Of a stretch of DNA of 64,000 bases, positions 32,948 through 43,995 are shown in pieces. The stretch is taken from the NCBI GenBank assembly GCA_002197995.1, contig NGZR01000004.1, positions 2,046,001 to 2,110,000 of the forward strand, read 5' to 3'. The notes beneath the pieces were generated by a model, which saw only the letters and a list, made by a program, of their open reading frames with translations, searched no databases and was not told the origin of the DNA. Made by a program: the position numbers and the translations under genes. Numbering within the stretch: the first letter of the stretch is position 1; each line of letters starts with the position of its first letter. This DNA is from Gaeumannomyces sp. JS-464 (lineage: Eukaryota > Ascomycota > Sordariomycetes > Magnaporthales > Magnaporthaceae).

Positions 32948-33711
32948 CCGAGGCGGCGGCCCGGTCACGCCTTTTCTCCAGCTACTCGCTGCTCGTGGGT
33001 CGTCATCTTCGGCCACGCCCCGAAAGGGGCAGCAGGGCTTCCCCGCGGGGTTCGGGGTCTCGTTCTTACGCCTACGAGCTCGTCGTCCCGGACTGAGTGC
33101 GGACGCAGTACAACCCCGGCGACGTCATGATCAGCCAAATAATCTGATCTAAAGAAACGCCACCATCTCCACCACATTCTCGCATTTATCTTCCGACCAT
33201 GTATCACTCCTCGGTTTTTACTTCATCTGCATATGGATCACGGAAGCACGACAACACGAATTTAGTTGGGTCTGGATGGAACAATAGTTAATATTGGACA
33301 CTTTGGGTTCTGGAGTACCCGGCGCATATGGGCATGGCAATATTCGTTTTTTTTTGTTTTTTTTACATAGCGGCATGTTGGACTGATTATTTTTTGATTG
33401 GAAAGGGTATGAAAATGGGGCATGTATATAGATACCTAGCTTAGTTACTGTAGATTGACGGTGCCGTTGAAGGCATTCGAGCCGATACGAGTGCTTGAAA
33501 CATCGAATTATGACTGTCCCTTTCTATCCCGTCCGTGGCTTGGTTACGAGGAGAAAGAACGAAGTAATGACTGGCTAGGGTGACAGCATTATTGTCACTT
33601 TGACATATTCGAGCTTGGGTTAAAACTGTATATAATGTGTCGTTCCTTGAACCTGCCGGTTGCCTATATAAACTCACTTTCCCGCGTCTGATTTCTCCGC
33701 GAAAACTGTAA
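32948..33711. other. Intergenic region
   Basis: Mostly AT-rich with T runs at 33350-33364 and no coding potential. It includes the 3' end of the microprotein transcript and the promoter of the next gene. Confidence 0.45.
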
Positions 33712-34080
33712 ATGCGCCACTACAACAAGTCCAGCGAACCGCCCGCCCGCCCGCCGTCTGCGGCGCCGACGATCAGGGCCTCAGATATCACCGCCACCAC
33801 CACCGCCGCCGCCACTACCGCCGACAGTAGTAGCCCCTCCAGGCTGCAGGCCGACGCCGACGCGCTGGACCACATCCTCGGCCAGCTCGGCGAGCTGCTG
33901 TACGAGCGCCGCGCGCGCGAGGGCCAGCTGCGGCAGCTCCAGGACCAGCGCGACCGCCTGACCTGGGACCTGCTGGCCGTGGCTCGCCCGCAGCGCGGCA
34001 ACACGGGGCCCTCCCCGCCGTCGTCTTGGTCGTCGTCGCTGCGGCCTGATTCTAGCGGTGACGGCGGCGGCGGCAGTAGT

Positions 34081-34111
<31 letters not shown>

Positions 34112-34404
34112 ATCCGAGGCGGCAGGGGCTGGAGCGCGTCAGGGCCGCGATCCGGGACGCGGAGGCGGGCCTGGACAGGGTCGACGAGGACTTTGGCCCG
34201 CTCATGGGCGTGTTTTGGCGGAGCCTGTACGCGAGGGCGAGGCTGGAGAGGGGGCGGAGGCGGAACGGGGTGGACATCTATAGGGATGTCACGGCCGTGT
34301 CTCCGCCAGGCGGGAGCGCCCCGAAGGGTGGCGGCGGCTCCGCGGCGGGTAGGACGTCTGAGGATATGGTTCGTAGGGGTGATAGCGATGGGCGGTGGAT
34401 TTAG
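33712..34404 (+). CDS. Hypothetical coiled-coil protein
   Basis: An intron-free ORF of 230 residues from the first ATG after an AT-rich promoter. The N-terminal 45 residues are Pro/Ala/Thr-rich. Residues ~45-90 form an amphipathic coiled coil (LDHILGQLGELLYERRAR, then QLRQLQDQRDRLTWDLLAV). After a Gly-rich linker a second helix follows (LERVRAAIRDAEAGLDRVDE) with a conserved-looking FGPLMGVFWRSLYARARLE. The tail is Gly/Ser-rich. The opposite strand also has an open frame of similar length but begins and ends in homopolymer peptides, so I favour this strand. Function unknown. Confidence 0.5.
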
Positions 34405-34520
34405 AGGGTTAGTGACTTGATGGTCACATTGCAGAGAAGTGGAAAGGTAGCCAGGTAGATACCAGATGTGATAAAGATTGTGCTCCTCCCTATAGTGGTT
34501 AATCGAAGGGATGAAGCCGC

Positions 34521-36632
34521 CTAGTACTGGAAGCTTTCCGTTACCACGTCTTCGTTCTCCAACCAGCCGGCTATGGTCTTAGCCGCTTCTGGTCCCGTAC
34601 ACACGTAGTACTTTCGCGCGGCCCCCTTAGCCACTCCGGCAGCAAGCAGCTCATCCTTTGAAACCCTCCCATGCACGACCCCGAAACCGAGATCACTCAA
34701 CTCGTTCGTCTGCGCCTCATCCTCCACCTTGCTGGTGATAAACAGACGGGTTACACCTGCGAGCCCCGGTATTCTCTTGAACGAGTCCAGCGCAAAGGGT
34801 ATGTCCTCGGCCCGCAGGCTCCAGAGCACCTCCAGCCTGGTCGCAGCGGCCCCGGCCTCGTCCCCTTGCTGCTGCTGCTGCTGCAATATCCGACCGGCTT
34901 GGGCCAGCAGCGGCGTGATGCCGACCCCCGTCGCGACAAACACCGCCGCTGCGGCCGCCGCCTCGCCGCCAACCGGTATCTCGAGGCCCGCCCCGCCACC
35001 GCCGCCAAATCCGAGAACGGGCAGCTCGAGAGGGACTCTGGTGTTCCAGCGCGCGAGCAGGCCGGTGGCGGGGCCGTGCTTCCTCACCGTGATCTGGAAC
35101 TCGACCGGCCCGTCCTGCGGGCCCTCCGCTGGCGGGGGGCTCGACACGGTAAAGGTCCGGACGTAGTCGTCGTTTAGGCTCTGCGGGTCCTCCTCCCGCA
35201 TGTGGCTGTACCCCATGTCCAGCTCGGCCGAGAAGTCCAGCGTGACGTGCTGGCCCGGCCCCCACAATGGACGCGCGGCGGCCGCACCGCGGCCGCCGCC
35301 GGGCCGTTCCCCAGCGGCGGCGCGCTGCAGGGAGAATGTGAGACGCGAGACCGTTGGCGAGAGGACCTCCCGCATTTTGAGCGTCGCGGTCCCTATGCCG
35401 CCCGGGCCCGGCGCCGCGGCGACCTCCTGGGCCAGGCGCCGCGCCGGCGGGTTGTACGGGCTGAAGTCGACGACGTCCCCGCGGAACGGCAGGCCGTCGC
35501 GCACGAGCCGCGCCGCCGTGACCTCGATGCGCACGGCGAGCTTGGTGTGCGGCAGCAGCACGGCCGACTCCTCGCCGACGAGCAGCCGCGTGGTCCCGGT
35601 CAGGTACAGGACGTCCGATGACGCAAAGTCGGGAACGGCGATGCCCACGCGCGGGTCCAGGTGCAGGTTGCCGAGCGACTGGTACAGGCGGTTGCCCGAG
35701 AACTCAGGGTACGCTAGCACGACGTCGGCGGGGCCCTCGTCGCCGCCGGGTCTGTTGCGCACGACGCGCATCAGGCCCGGCGCTCCGCCTCGGTGGTTCG
35801 TGTCCATCTGCCCCTTGCCGTTGGACGACGAGAGGAAAAAGAGATCCGCGCTCTCGAGGATCTCGAGCGCCCGCGGGCTGAGCGGCAGCGAGTCCGACAC
35901 GAGCTCGGGTCGCGGCACGTGCGGGCGGATGGCCTTGAGGTTGACGTACTTGGGGCAGTTGCCCAGCGCCTCCAACACCGCCAGGGCGAGCTGCACCTGG
36001 CCCGCGCCGGACTCGGCCGCGGCCTCGTCCTCGCCGCCGTCGGGCTTGCCCATGACGCCCGCGACCACCTTTCCAGCGAGCTTGACGCGGTCGCGGTTCC
36101 GGAAGTCGATGCTTAGCGCGCTGAAGGGCGGGTTGGTGTTGGCAGCAGCCGACGTGCCGTTACCGGCGGCGGCAGGGGAAGCCCCGTCGAGGATCTCGCC
36201 CTCGGCGAGGTGGCCGAGCAGGGCCTGGGCGACGGGGTCGTGGCGCTTGTCGACCAGCGATTTAACGCCGAGCACCCCGGGGGCGACGGGCCCCGCGAAC
36301 CCGGGCTCGCCGCCCCAGACAGACGTCCACGGCTGGCCGGAGCTGTCGAGGGCGCCCACGGCCAGCATGTGGTTCTCGTGGACGCGCATGGCATGGTGCG
36401 GGGCCAGGCCGTGGGCCGTGGGGTTGTTCCGGGTCGGGACGCGGAGCAGGCGGTGCACGGCGAGCTCGCCGGGGTTCCACTGGTCCTCGGCCGACTGGAA
36501 TTCCAGGTGCACTGCCGCCATGTCGGAGAGGTAGAAGCCGTTGAATTGTTGTTGGAGGGCCCGGGTCAGGAGAAGAAAGGCAGTGCTGTGCCCGGCTTTG
36601 GTTTGGTTGAAAAGCATGTCAGGGAGCGCCAA
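34521..36632 (-). CDS. Fusion of a PNPOx-like FMN-binding domain with a ferredoxin-reductase-type FAD/NAD(P)H domain
   Basis: A single 703-residue ORF without introns. Residues ~40-380 resemble the pyridoxamine-5'-phosphate-oxidase-like split barrel: VHENHMLAVGALDSSGQPWT, NCPKYVNLKAI, ADLFFLSSSNGKG, TNHRGGAPGLMRVV and YPEFSGNRLYQSLGNLHL followed by DPRVGIAVPDF. Residues ~420-570 form an FAD-binding barrel with YVRTFTVSSPPP (the RxFTVSS flavin motif), and ~575-703 a nucleotide-binding domain with FVATGVGITPLLAQAG and the terminal YYVCTGPEAAKTIAGWLEN. No 2Fe-2S domain follows. The pairing predicts electron flow NAD(P)H to FAD to FMN or a substrate bound in the barrel. Such fusions occur in bacteria and fungi, but the substrate is unknown. 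Lack of introns and high GC would fit, but do not prove, bacterial ancestry. Confidence 0.8.
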   Translation of the reverse strand: MALPDMLFNQTKAGHSTAFLLLTRALQQQFNGFYLSDMAAVHLEFQSAEDQWNPGELAVHRLLRVPTRNNPTAHGLAPHHAMRVHENHMLAVGALDSSGQPWTSVWGGEPGFAGPVAPGVLGVKSLVDKRHDPVAQALLGHLAEGEILDGASPAAAGNGTSAAANTNPPFSALSIDFRNRDRVKLAGKVVAGVMGKPDGGEDEAAAESGAGQVQLALAVLEALGNCPKYVNLKAIRPHVPRPELVSDSLPLSPRALEILESADLFFLSSSNGKGQMDTNHRGGAPGLMRVVRNRPGGDEGPADVVLAYPEFSGNRLYQSLGNLHLDPRVGIAVPDFASSDVLYLTGTTRLLVGEESAVLLPHTKLAVRIEVTAARLVRDGLPFRGDVVDFSPYNPPARRLAQEVAAAPGPGGIGTATLKMREVLSPTVSRLTFSLQRAAAGERPGGGRGAAAARPLWGPGQHVTLDFSAELDMGYSHMREEDPQSLNDDYVRTFTVSSPPPAEGPQDGPVEFQITVRKHGPATGLLARWNTRVPLELPVLGFGGGGGAGLEIPVGGEAAAAAAVFVATGVGITPLLAQAGRILQQQQQQGDEAGAAATRLEVLWSLRAEDIPFALDSFKRIPGLAGVTRLFITSKVEDEAQTNELSDLGFGVVHGRVSKDELLAAGVAKGAARKYYVCTGPEAAKTIAGWLENEDVVTESFQY

Positions 36633-37267
36633 GGACTGGTTGCGGCACCGAGTGCGGGCAGGTGATGGATATTAAGGAAGCGTGGTCGCCCTTCCTAATG
36701 CAAGCCTTCCTCGCGCCGCGCTAGGTATTTGTTAGCAAATGCCGAAGGAGCCCCTTGGGCCACCTCACCTCCCACACGACAACGCGCGCGGCTTGGAAAC
36801 TACAGATTGCGGCAAAAGAAGTCGAGAGTAGGTCGGGGAAAGATTCCCGATTAGTCCTCGTGTAGCGGGGAAGGGCGCAGTTCTGTGAAGCGATGAATCA
36901 GCAGCGCTAGAGAAGATTCCAAAGCGAGACTGCTCAGCGATCCATTCCGACCATATGCGCCAAACCCCGCAGGCGACGAGGCTGGACTTGGCCAGCGGCA
37001 CCAGTGCTGGTTGTTGGCCCGCTGTGAAGCGAGTTTCGTCGGCATGGGAACAATCATAGAGTTCGCAAAGTGACGAGAGGTTTGTAACACGAGTCAGAGG
37101 ATATCATTACAGTAATACATATCTTGTGTGTTTAGAAGCTTAGCCCGGTTATACAGCCCGGGTGCCGTGACGCAAAGAAAACCGATCCAACCTGGCTTTA
37201 TCCAACCTCTACCGACGCCCTGGCCAGTAGTAGCGATAGTAGGAACCGAGGTTGTTCGCTGAAACAC
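36633..37267. other. Intergenic region
   Basis: The promoter side of the reductase fusion and the 3' side of the KCH1-like gene. No ORF of interest. Confidence 0.45.
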
Positions 37268-39188
37268 CTAGTATCTGGGTCCACGACCACCTTGCGACTC
37301 CAGATCCGAATTCCAGCCGTTGCCGTTGCCGTTGCCGTTCCCATAGCCGCCACGAGGTGGTGGAGGACCTTGGTTTCCAGGTCCTGGTGACCTGCTGTTG
37401 TAGTAATCATTTGCAGGTGTATGTTGCCTCGGGGGGAGAGGGGTTGTCATGTTCCTTTGGGGCTGAGGAGATACTGAGGACCCCGTGGAGGCATTGGGTT
37501 GGTGGCACTGCGCTGCGGGTAGCCGCCACCCTGCGACATAGGTCCCGGAGTGGGACCCCTCTGCGAGGGCAGCGAGGGGGCAGGGCTGGCGCGGCCGTTA
37601 GGGTTGTATTGAGAAAACCCGCCCACGAGCTGCCGCTATGCTGTGGCCGGTGGTACCCCTGGGAATCCATCCTTGCGACGACATGGTAGGACGGGGCAGC
37701 TGCGGAACAGTTTCGCTCGAGTATGGTACGGGACTTGCTGTGTAGCCGCCTCCTAGGGCGCCGTTGGGCCCCATGCGACCAGGGGGAGGGGCACCATAGC
37801 TCCTCATTGACGATGCGGTTCCAGGCCGGACAGGCGGGTAGTTGTTCAGGTCCATATTGGGAAGGGTTGGGGCTGGAGAAGCCGATCGCCCGAACTCGGC
37901 AGCGGCGCCCATCAGAGGCGCTCTGGAGCTTACTGATGACGACATGGTTCCAGTCCGCGAGAGAGGCATGCGAGATTTCTCGCTGAACTGGTTCAACTCG
38001 AAGTCGCCTGGGTGCCAGGGCGGGAGCTGTACGCAGGGAGTGTCGTCATGGTCTCTGTTCGCGAGACCATGGGCATCGCCGGAAGCTTGTCGTCGCCGAC
38101 GTCGGGGAGAGTAGCCTTGAGCCTCGGCGGCGCTCACCCCCTTCTTGGCGGCCTTGAGCTCCGCCTTCTTCCTCCGGCGTTCCTCCTCAGCAATGCCCTT
38201 GTTGACCTTCTCCGCCACGATCGCCATCAAACGCTTGTTAATCTTCCGGGAGCAGTATGCGCTGAGAGACCCATCCTCGGAGGGATGTAGGCCAAAGGAA
38301 GAATATGAAGATGATGACGGCCGCTATGAGGGCCAGCATCGCGATGACCCAGATGATCATGGTGAACAACATGCCCGAAAGAATGAGGGCAAGCCGTGGC
38401 TCCGTCTCGGCCAGAATCTTAATCTTCTGGAAGAAGCTCAGGATGGACCTCCCCACATCGGGGCCTACCTGAGCCGACAGCTTGCTGTTGTAGACCTTCC
38501 AGAGAGTCATTGCGTTGACGGCCTGGCGCGGGCCGGAGCACACGATAACGCGGAACCAGGCTGAAAGTGATCTCATTGTTAGCGTTACTCGTCGTAGAGG
38601 GGGAGCGCCAGGGCCGTGGATGCAGTGGAGCCTACATTGGAAGCTGAAGTAGGTGAACAGCGCCGCATACTCGGCGCCTTCTTGCTTTTGGTGAGCTCAG
38701 CGAAGACCAGAAACCTCCTCCAGCCCTTGCCCTTGCCCACTCGGATACTCTCGAGGCGGACGGCCAAGCTGTCGAGGTAGCTTTCGGCGACGCTGCCTCT
38801 CGCCATGACTCTTTGGCGCGGATGTGCTCATATGCAAGATTGAGAAAGGAGAGAATGATGCAGACTGAGAAGATCCATTTCGAGACATCGAGACCGACGG
38901 CGGCTGCAGCTCCGAAGGCCACTTGTCGAAGGCCAGCAGATTGACGGCGGTAAAGCTATCGACGCTGTAGACTGCCATTGAGATGAGGAGCGAGACGTAG
39001 AGGTATCCATAGGCGAAGGGGGCCCAGCAGGACGTCGACTTGAAGTCGTCAAGCTCTAGAGAGAAGCTGGTTAGCGCGCCGGCGAGCGCCATCTGGGCAA
39101 GAAAAAGAGGCAATTGCGCAACTTACGATGTAGTCCCATTTTTGCTCGGGCGAACCTCGACGTGTTGCTTCCTGCCTCCACAACCCAT
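37268..39188 (-). CDS. KCH1: KCH1/PRM6-type potassium-transport membrane protein with several frame breaks
   Basis: Three exons: 39127-39188 (MGCGGRKQ ... KWDYI), 38636-39053 and 37268-38560, with GTAAGT and GTAGGC donors. Family landmarks are clear: LDDFKSTSCWAPFAYGYLYV, VYSVDSFTAVNLLAFDKW, VGLDVSKWIFSVCIILSFLN, MARGSVAESYLDSLAVRLES, GKGKGWRRFLVFAELTKSKK, YAALFTYFSFQ and RVIVCSGPRQAVNAMTLWKV. A last membrane helix (LILSGMLFTMIIWVIAML) is followed by a long disordered cytoplasmic tail ending GGRGPRY. Yeast Kch1 promotes low-affinity K+ influx and Ca2+ signalling in mating; the role here is inferred. The frame changes at about 39160, 38900, 38811, 38678, 38293, 37600-37650 and 37472, each fixable by one base and nearly all as missing bases. 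There are no base-substitution stops, so I annotate a gene, but a pseudogene is possible. Confidence 0.72.
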
Positions 39189-41987
39189 TATGAAAAACAA
39201 AGAAGGCCAATGATTCCCCTCAAGGATATCTCGGCCGGCAAGAATAAGAAAAAGTAGGGGAAAAAATGATTAATACAAATCGAAAGTGGTGCGAGGCCAC
39301 GCAGTAAAGAATGATCAATAGGAGAGTGAGAGAGCGTCGTGAGAGCGATAGACCGGTCCGCCGTTGCACAAGTCGTTTCCTCGCCTGGGATGGCCGATGT
39401 GCTGATATTGACGGAGAAGAGGACGGCAGATGGCGATGAAGAAGAACTCCGTGGCTGTGAAAGGAGAGTAGACGGGACGAGAATAGAAGCCCCGGAGCGG
39501 ACGAGGGCGGGTAGAGAGCGATCGAGGTGCACGGTTGGTCCCTGGTTGGACAGGGGAGAAAAGCGCAAGCCAGGGGAGGGCGCACACCCCGAGTTTTGAG
39601 ACAGGCACCGGGTGGTGTGTGTTTCTCAGTTTGGCATGTTGGCGCTGGCAGGCGGTGGGGGACTGGAGACGGTTTCGTGTCGATCAACAAGTCGACGATC
39701 GCGGCCGAGGAGAGTGGGCGTGCAAGGTCTGGTAGCGACAGGCGGGAGCGGACAGACAGCGTCTTTTGCTGCGCTCAGTTGAGTGGTTGCCCGGGAGGGG
39801 AACGGGCGAGTGCACGGGGACGCTATATTATGAGGTTTCTTCGGAGCCCTGCTCTCGACAGACTGGGTATGCCCGAGCCAGGTTTGATCGGCTTGGGCGG
39901 ACGTCACTAGGTTTGTGTCTCGAAAAAAGCGGAGAAAGTGATGCGGTGCGGGAGGTCGGGTCAGGCACAATAGGAGAGTGGAAAGAATGACTCGGAATCA
40001 GGCACGAGAGAGCGTGGCTGGTGATGGGCAATTAAGGTACTGCGTAATGCTTCCAGGGACGACAGGAGGGTCTCGAGGTGGGCTAGAAAAGCCCTCACGA
40101 CGCCTTCATGTGTTCGTTTTTGCTCAGTTTTTTTAAAATTGGAGGGTCGCGACAAAGAAGAAAGAACGGACGGGCACGACTGACAAAGTGCCACTACCCG
40201 GACGGAGCACACCACGCAAGCACGGTCTAGTCTCGCTGGACGTCGGAACAAAAACAAAATGGAGGAGGACGAGGATGAAGGAGGGAGGGGAGGGCAACCT
40301 CGGCGGGACGGGATAAGGATCAAGCATGCATGCATGAAACCGCGTCCAATATGGAGTTGGGAGGGGCTCACCCTATCTGCTCCTCGATGCTACCCTGCCA
40401 TCCAATTAAACAACAGTCTGCTCAGAGGTGGGCCGTCAGACGGGCAGCTCGGCACCTGAGTGAGCAGCTGCGAGCAAAGCTCACAACCAACCTCAGCCTC
40501 CCACGGGCTGCCTCCCCCAGAGTCCCAGTCCCAGTGGTGCCGCGAGATCAGACTAACATCGAATCAAGATGACGGATGGTCAATTTGCGCTATATGGCGG
40601 GGGTGGATCGGAGGGCGTTGCCTTGAATCGCCAGCGCGGAGAAGCTCGGGTGGCCTGGGATCCAGCCAACCCAAGCTTGGAAAAGCGCGCGGCCGATGGA
40701 CGAGGCAGGATGACCAGGATCAATCAATCAATTGACTGCTGGATGCACGCACGGTCCGAGTTCACTGGTGTCCCAAGAGGCGCGTGCACGCCAAAAGGCA
40801 ACAAACAACAAGACGCATCGAACTGCCGGGGCGCTGAGACGTGCGGTTCTCGCCTGTGCCTGGTGCTTGTGTCCTTGCCCTGTGGCCCTGTGGGCCGTGG
40901 CCTTGTGGCCCTGTCCTGGGTTTTGCAAACGCATGCAGGTACCCAGGACGCGCCAACAGTTGGATCCGGAGCTAGTTGCGCTATGAAGCTGCGTGTGCTG
41001 GGCCTCCCGTTTTGCATTTGTTAGGCTGGCACTAGCCGGTCGCGCGCGCACGCGTCCAATTGGCGATTAGGCGACTGGGCCGCACCCCTGGCCCCTCCCC
41101 TGCATTTCCCCCCCTCCTCAGTCTTTTTTTTTCGCGTTCGGCTGGGAGGCATTGGGTCGTCGGGATTGGCTGCAAACAATCGGAAACATGGGCCAAATCA
41201 ATTTGCACTTGAAGCACGCCGCCGGCACAGTCAACCAACCGGCCGCTCCCAGCTGGCAATCGGCGCCGCCGCTTTCATTTGAGCAGGGTCGTCCCCCAGA
41301 CTGGGCGCTGGACAACGGCGCGCCACTCACAGCCTCGATCGAACGTTTTGCGGGAAACCCTGGGACCAAGATACAAAGGCTTGGCCTTTTTGCGGGAGCG
41401 CTACTGGGCGATCTGTATGTCTTCTGCTGTGCGATGCGCGAGCATGTTGCAAGAAACTACGTCCATCAATCATCACTCATCGCCAAACGCTGGCTGTCGA
41501 CTGTAAGCGCGGACTGGCACGCTGGCTTATTCATGGACCGGGAGTCCGGCCTGCCGCTCACTGCTGGCGGCTGCATGCAGACTCAATTGATGGATCAGAT
41601 CAATCCTCAATCTGCACGTCGATCGATCCGAGCGCCGCCGCCTCTGAGCCTGTCATCGACGCGATTCCCTGCCGTGGTCAAACGAGATCAAGGCATGTAG
41701 TGTCTATTTCCTGTTCGATGTCTATCCGGACACCTTCAGGTTTCCGTTCTATCGAGGTGCGTCCCTTCTATTGCGTGAGTTCTCAAGAATTGCTTCCCTA
41801 ACAACCAAGCCCGTGCTTTATCCTGCCTAGCGGCTTCCGTCATGGTCTCCACAGCAGCCCGGGATCGTTCCTTGCAAGTGCTCAACCTCGCGCTGGCGCC
41901 GCCGCTGAGGGGCATTGAGCCTCCGGCACGGAAACGGCATGTGGACCGCCGGACCTGGACGTCATCAACCTATGTCCCTGCTTGGCT
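39189..41987. other. 2.8-kb gene-free region
   Basis: The promoter side of the KCH1-like gene and the 3' side of the histidine-phosphatase gene. It holds GC-rich, locally repetitive sequence (CCTGTGGCCCTGTG-like around 40870-40920) and AT-rich patches near 39.25 and 40.13 kb. The longest open frame (182 codons, 41152-41700) has no recognisable motif. Confidence 0.45.
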
Positions 41988-43112
41988 CTAGACAGGCTTC
42001 TTCTCCTCCGCCTCGTGGGCCTGTCTGGCAGCCTCGACTCTGTCCAGCTCCTCTTGCATCTCGTCCATGTGAACTGCCGCGAGCTCCTCCTGCTCCGTCT
42101 CGGTCAGCGGCACCGCGCTGCCACGGCGCCTCTGCCAGCTCGAGCTCGTCCCCGGAGACTGGCGTCCTGCCCAGAGGCGTCGACGAACTCATAGGAGCGC
42201 CATTCGGTGTTTTTCCATCCGGTACCTGGTGGGATTTTATTAGCGAATGAGACGTGAACAAGCGAGGCGCGCCGCACGTCGGCGGCACACAGTTTCGATT
42301 TTTGGCTCTGAGGCTCTTCACTCCACAAGGGGCTGAAACTGACGCGTCCCCACCAACATGGGCCGTCTGGGACCTTGTGGCATGGCCGGGACAGAAGGCC
42401 CCGACGGCGCGGATCATACACAAAAAACAAGATGGCGCTCACAACGAGTCGCGACTTGCGAGCCTCCTATGCGCACCTGTCCACGGCTTCGTTACGAGCA
42501 AGGCAGAATGGGAGGGGGCAAAGTGAAGACAGACGACTGCTCAGCTTACCGGCTTCTTTCGTCATGCCGTCCCAATCCTGTGTCAAAAAGTGTAGAATGC
42601 CGCCGTGGGTGACGATAACGATGTGAGGGTCCCCGCCGGCCTGGGCGGCCAGGTCCCGCAGCCAGATCCTTGCAGCCCTGGAGCGGGCTTGCAGCTTGGG
42701 GATCTGGGCGCGAACGGCGAGCCGGGGGTCTTGTCGTTCCAGCCTTCCTTGACCAGGCCAGGTCGAGCTGGCTGCCGTCGAACTCGGCCGCTAGCACTTC
42801 GGGCGCGCTGCCTGTATCGCACGGCAGCGAGCTGATCTCTTGGACCTCGGGTAGCGCCTTGACGGCTTTGCCCGCGTCGACGGCGGGCTTAAAGGAGAGC
42901 AGCGTCGTATAAACGGTCCGGCGGATCGGCGACGCCACCAGGTGAGTGATCTTGTCGTGGTGCGGGAAGCTCGCGCAGAGGTCTGCGCACTGCTGCTTCC
43001 CGAGTTCGGTCAGCTCGGGGTCTGGGATCATGTGCGGATCCGGACCTCCTTCCTCTCGGGGCAAGTTGTGGTAGCCTTGGGCATGGCGGACAAGGTGGAT
43101 GGTGGCAGGCAT
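41988..43112 (-). CDS. Histidine phosphatase superfamily protein (phosphoglycerate-mutase-like), frame breaks
   Basis: Exons 42550-43112 and 41988-42225 are joined by a 324-nt intron (AAGCCG|GTAAGC ... CCACCAG|GT). From MPATIHLVRHAQGYHNLP (ATG 43112) the RHxx signature holds the His that is phosphorylated. PELTELGKQQC, LVASPIRRTVYTTL, VQEISSLPCDTGS and a later IVIVTHGGILHFLTQDWDG complete the active site, THGG bringing the second His. The C-terminal exon (GTGWKNTEWRSYEF ... ELDRVEAARQAHEAEEKKPV) ends in a charged helix. Fungal relatives are uncharacterised cytosolic phosphatases of the PGM family, not glycolytic mutase. Single-base breaks occur at about 42755-42762, 42706-42708 (GGG run), ~42155 and ~42125, which fits the pattern seen in neighbouring genes. 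Substrate unknown. Confidence 0.75.
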
Positions 43113-43995
43113 TCTTGGCGGGTCGGATATACAGACTGTTTTGGGTCTGTTGTGAGGTTGTCTGGGCAAAATACGTTCAAGTTTGGAGGTTGTTCCCAGG
43201 GGCACGTTGTGAATTTTTATTTTTATTTTTTTTCTACCACGTAGGTCGAGGCTGTATTAGGGACGGTGTTTGTTTGACTCATCCCGACCTCGGATTCTGG
43301 GCTGCTTCGGTCGCTGGCAAATCGCGGGCGGTTGCCGGCGCACGCCGCATCGGACTTTGAAGGCAGCGCGTGGTTGGCTGGCGACCCAGGCCGACCTCCA
43401 GCAGCGACAAGCCACCGACATTGATACGTAAACGTCAACTCCGACAGCCGCTCCTGCCTGGTCTTTCTGTCATCAACTCGGACAGCAACGCCAGCACGCC
43501 CAAATGCCAAGGCATTAAAGCCCCACATGCTCTGTTTGCCCTGCCACTGCAGTCGAGTCGACGGCCCCACGGATGGCATTGATGGCAGGGCATAAATGGG
43601 AGCCCGCGGAGGCGCATCACGCTTGATTTTTGACAGCTCGCTGCGGACGCGGAGCCCAGGCCAGAAAGGGGGACCGAACTGACCCGCTGCGGGTTTTCGC
43701 GATGGGGTCACTCTTTTGGGACGTCAACCTGGAAGCATAATGACGAAACCCCCTGTGATACTTCAGACGCCGTGCACCACATCTAACATCTATCACATTT
43801 GCCACTGGATCGCGAGAGGAGCTGCCGAACCCCTTTCCCAACCACCTAAATATAGGACTTGAGAAACATGAACCAGATCCCATCATCAAAGAAACAAAAT
43901 TCCCTCGTGCGGGCGATGCCCTGATCGTACCAGACAGCGTGGCTTGGCCCGCCATCTCGTCATGTGCCCCTCTCCAAAGGCCCCGGCACACTCAC
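43113..43995. other. Intergenic region
   Basis: Between two minus-strand genes. There is a T-rich (ATTTTT)n stretch at 43216-43240 and no supported ORF. Confidence 0.45.

Noticed and set aside
35200..36534. 444-codon plus-strand open frame
   Set aside because: It mirrors the GC-rich reductase ORF on the opposite strand, and its protein is Arg/Ser/Pro-rich with no fold.
41152..41700. 182-codon plus-strand open frame
   Set aside because: No recognisable domain, and the codon pattern is unlike the confirmed genes. Kept as intergenic.
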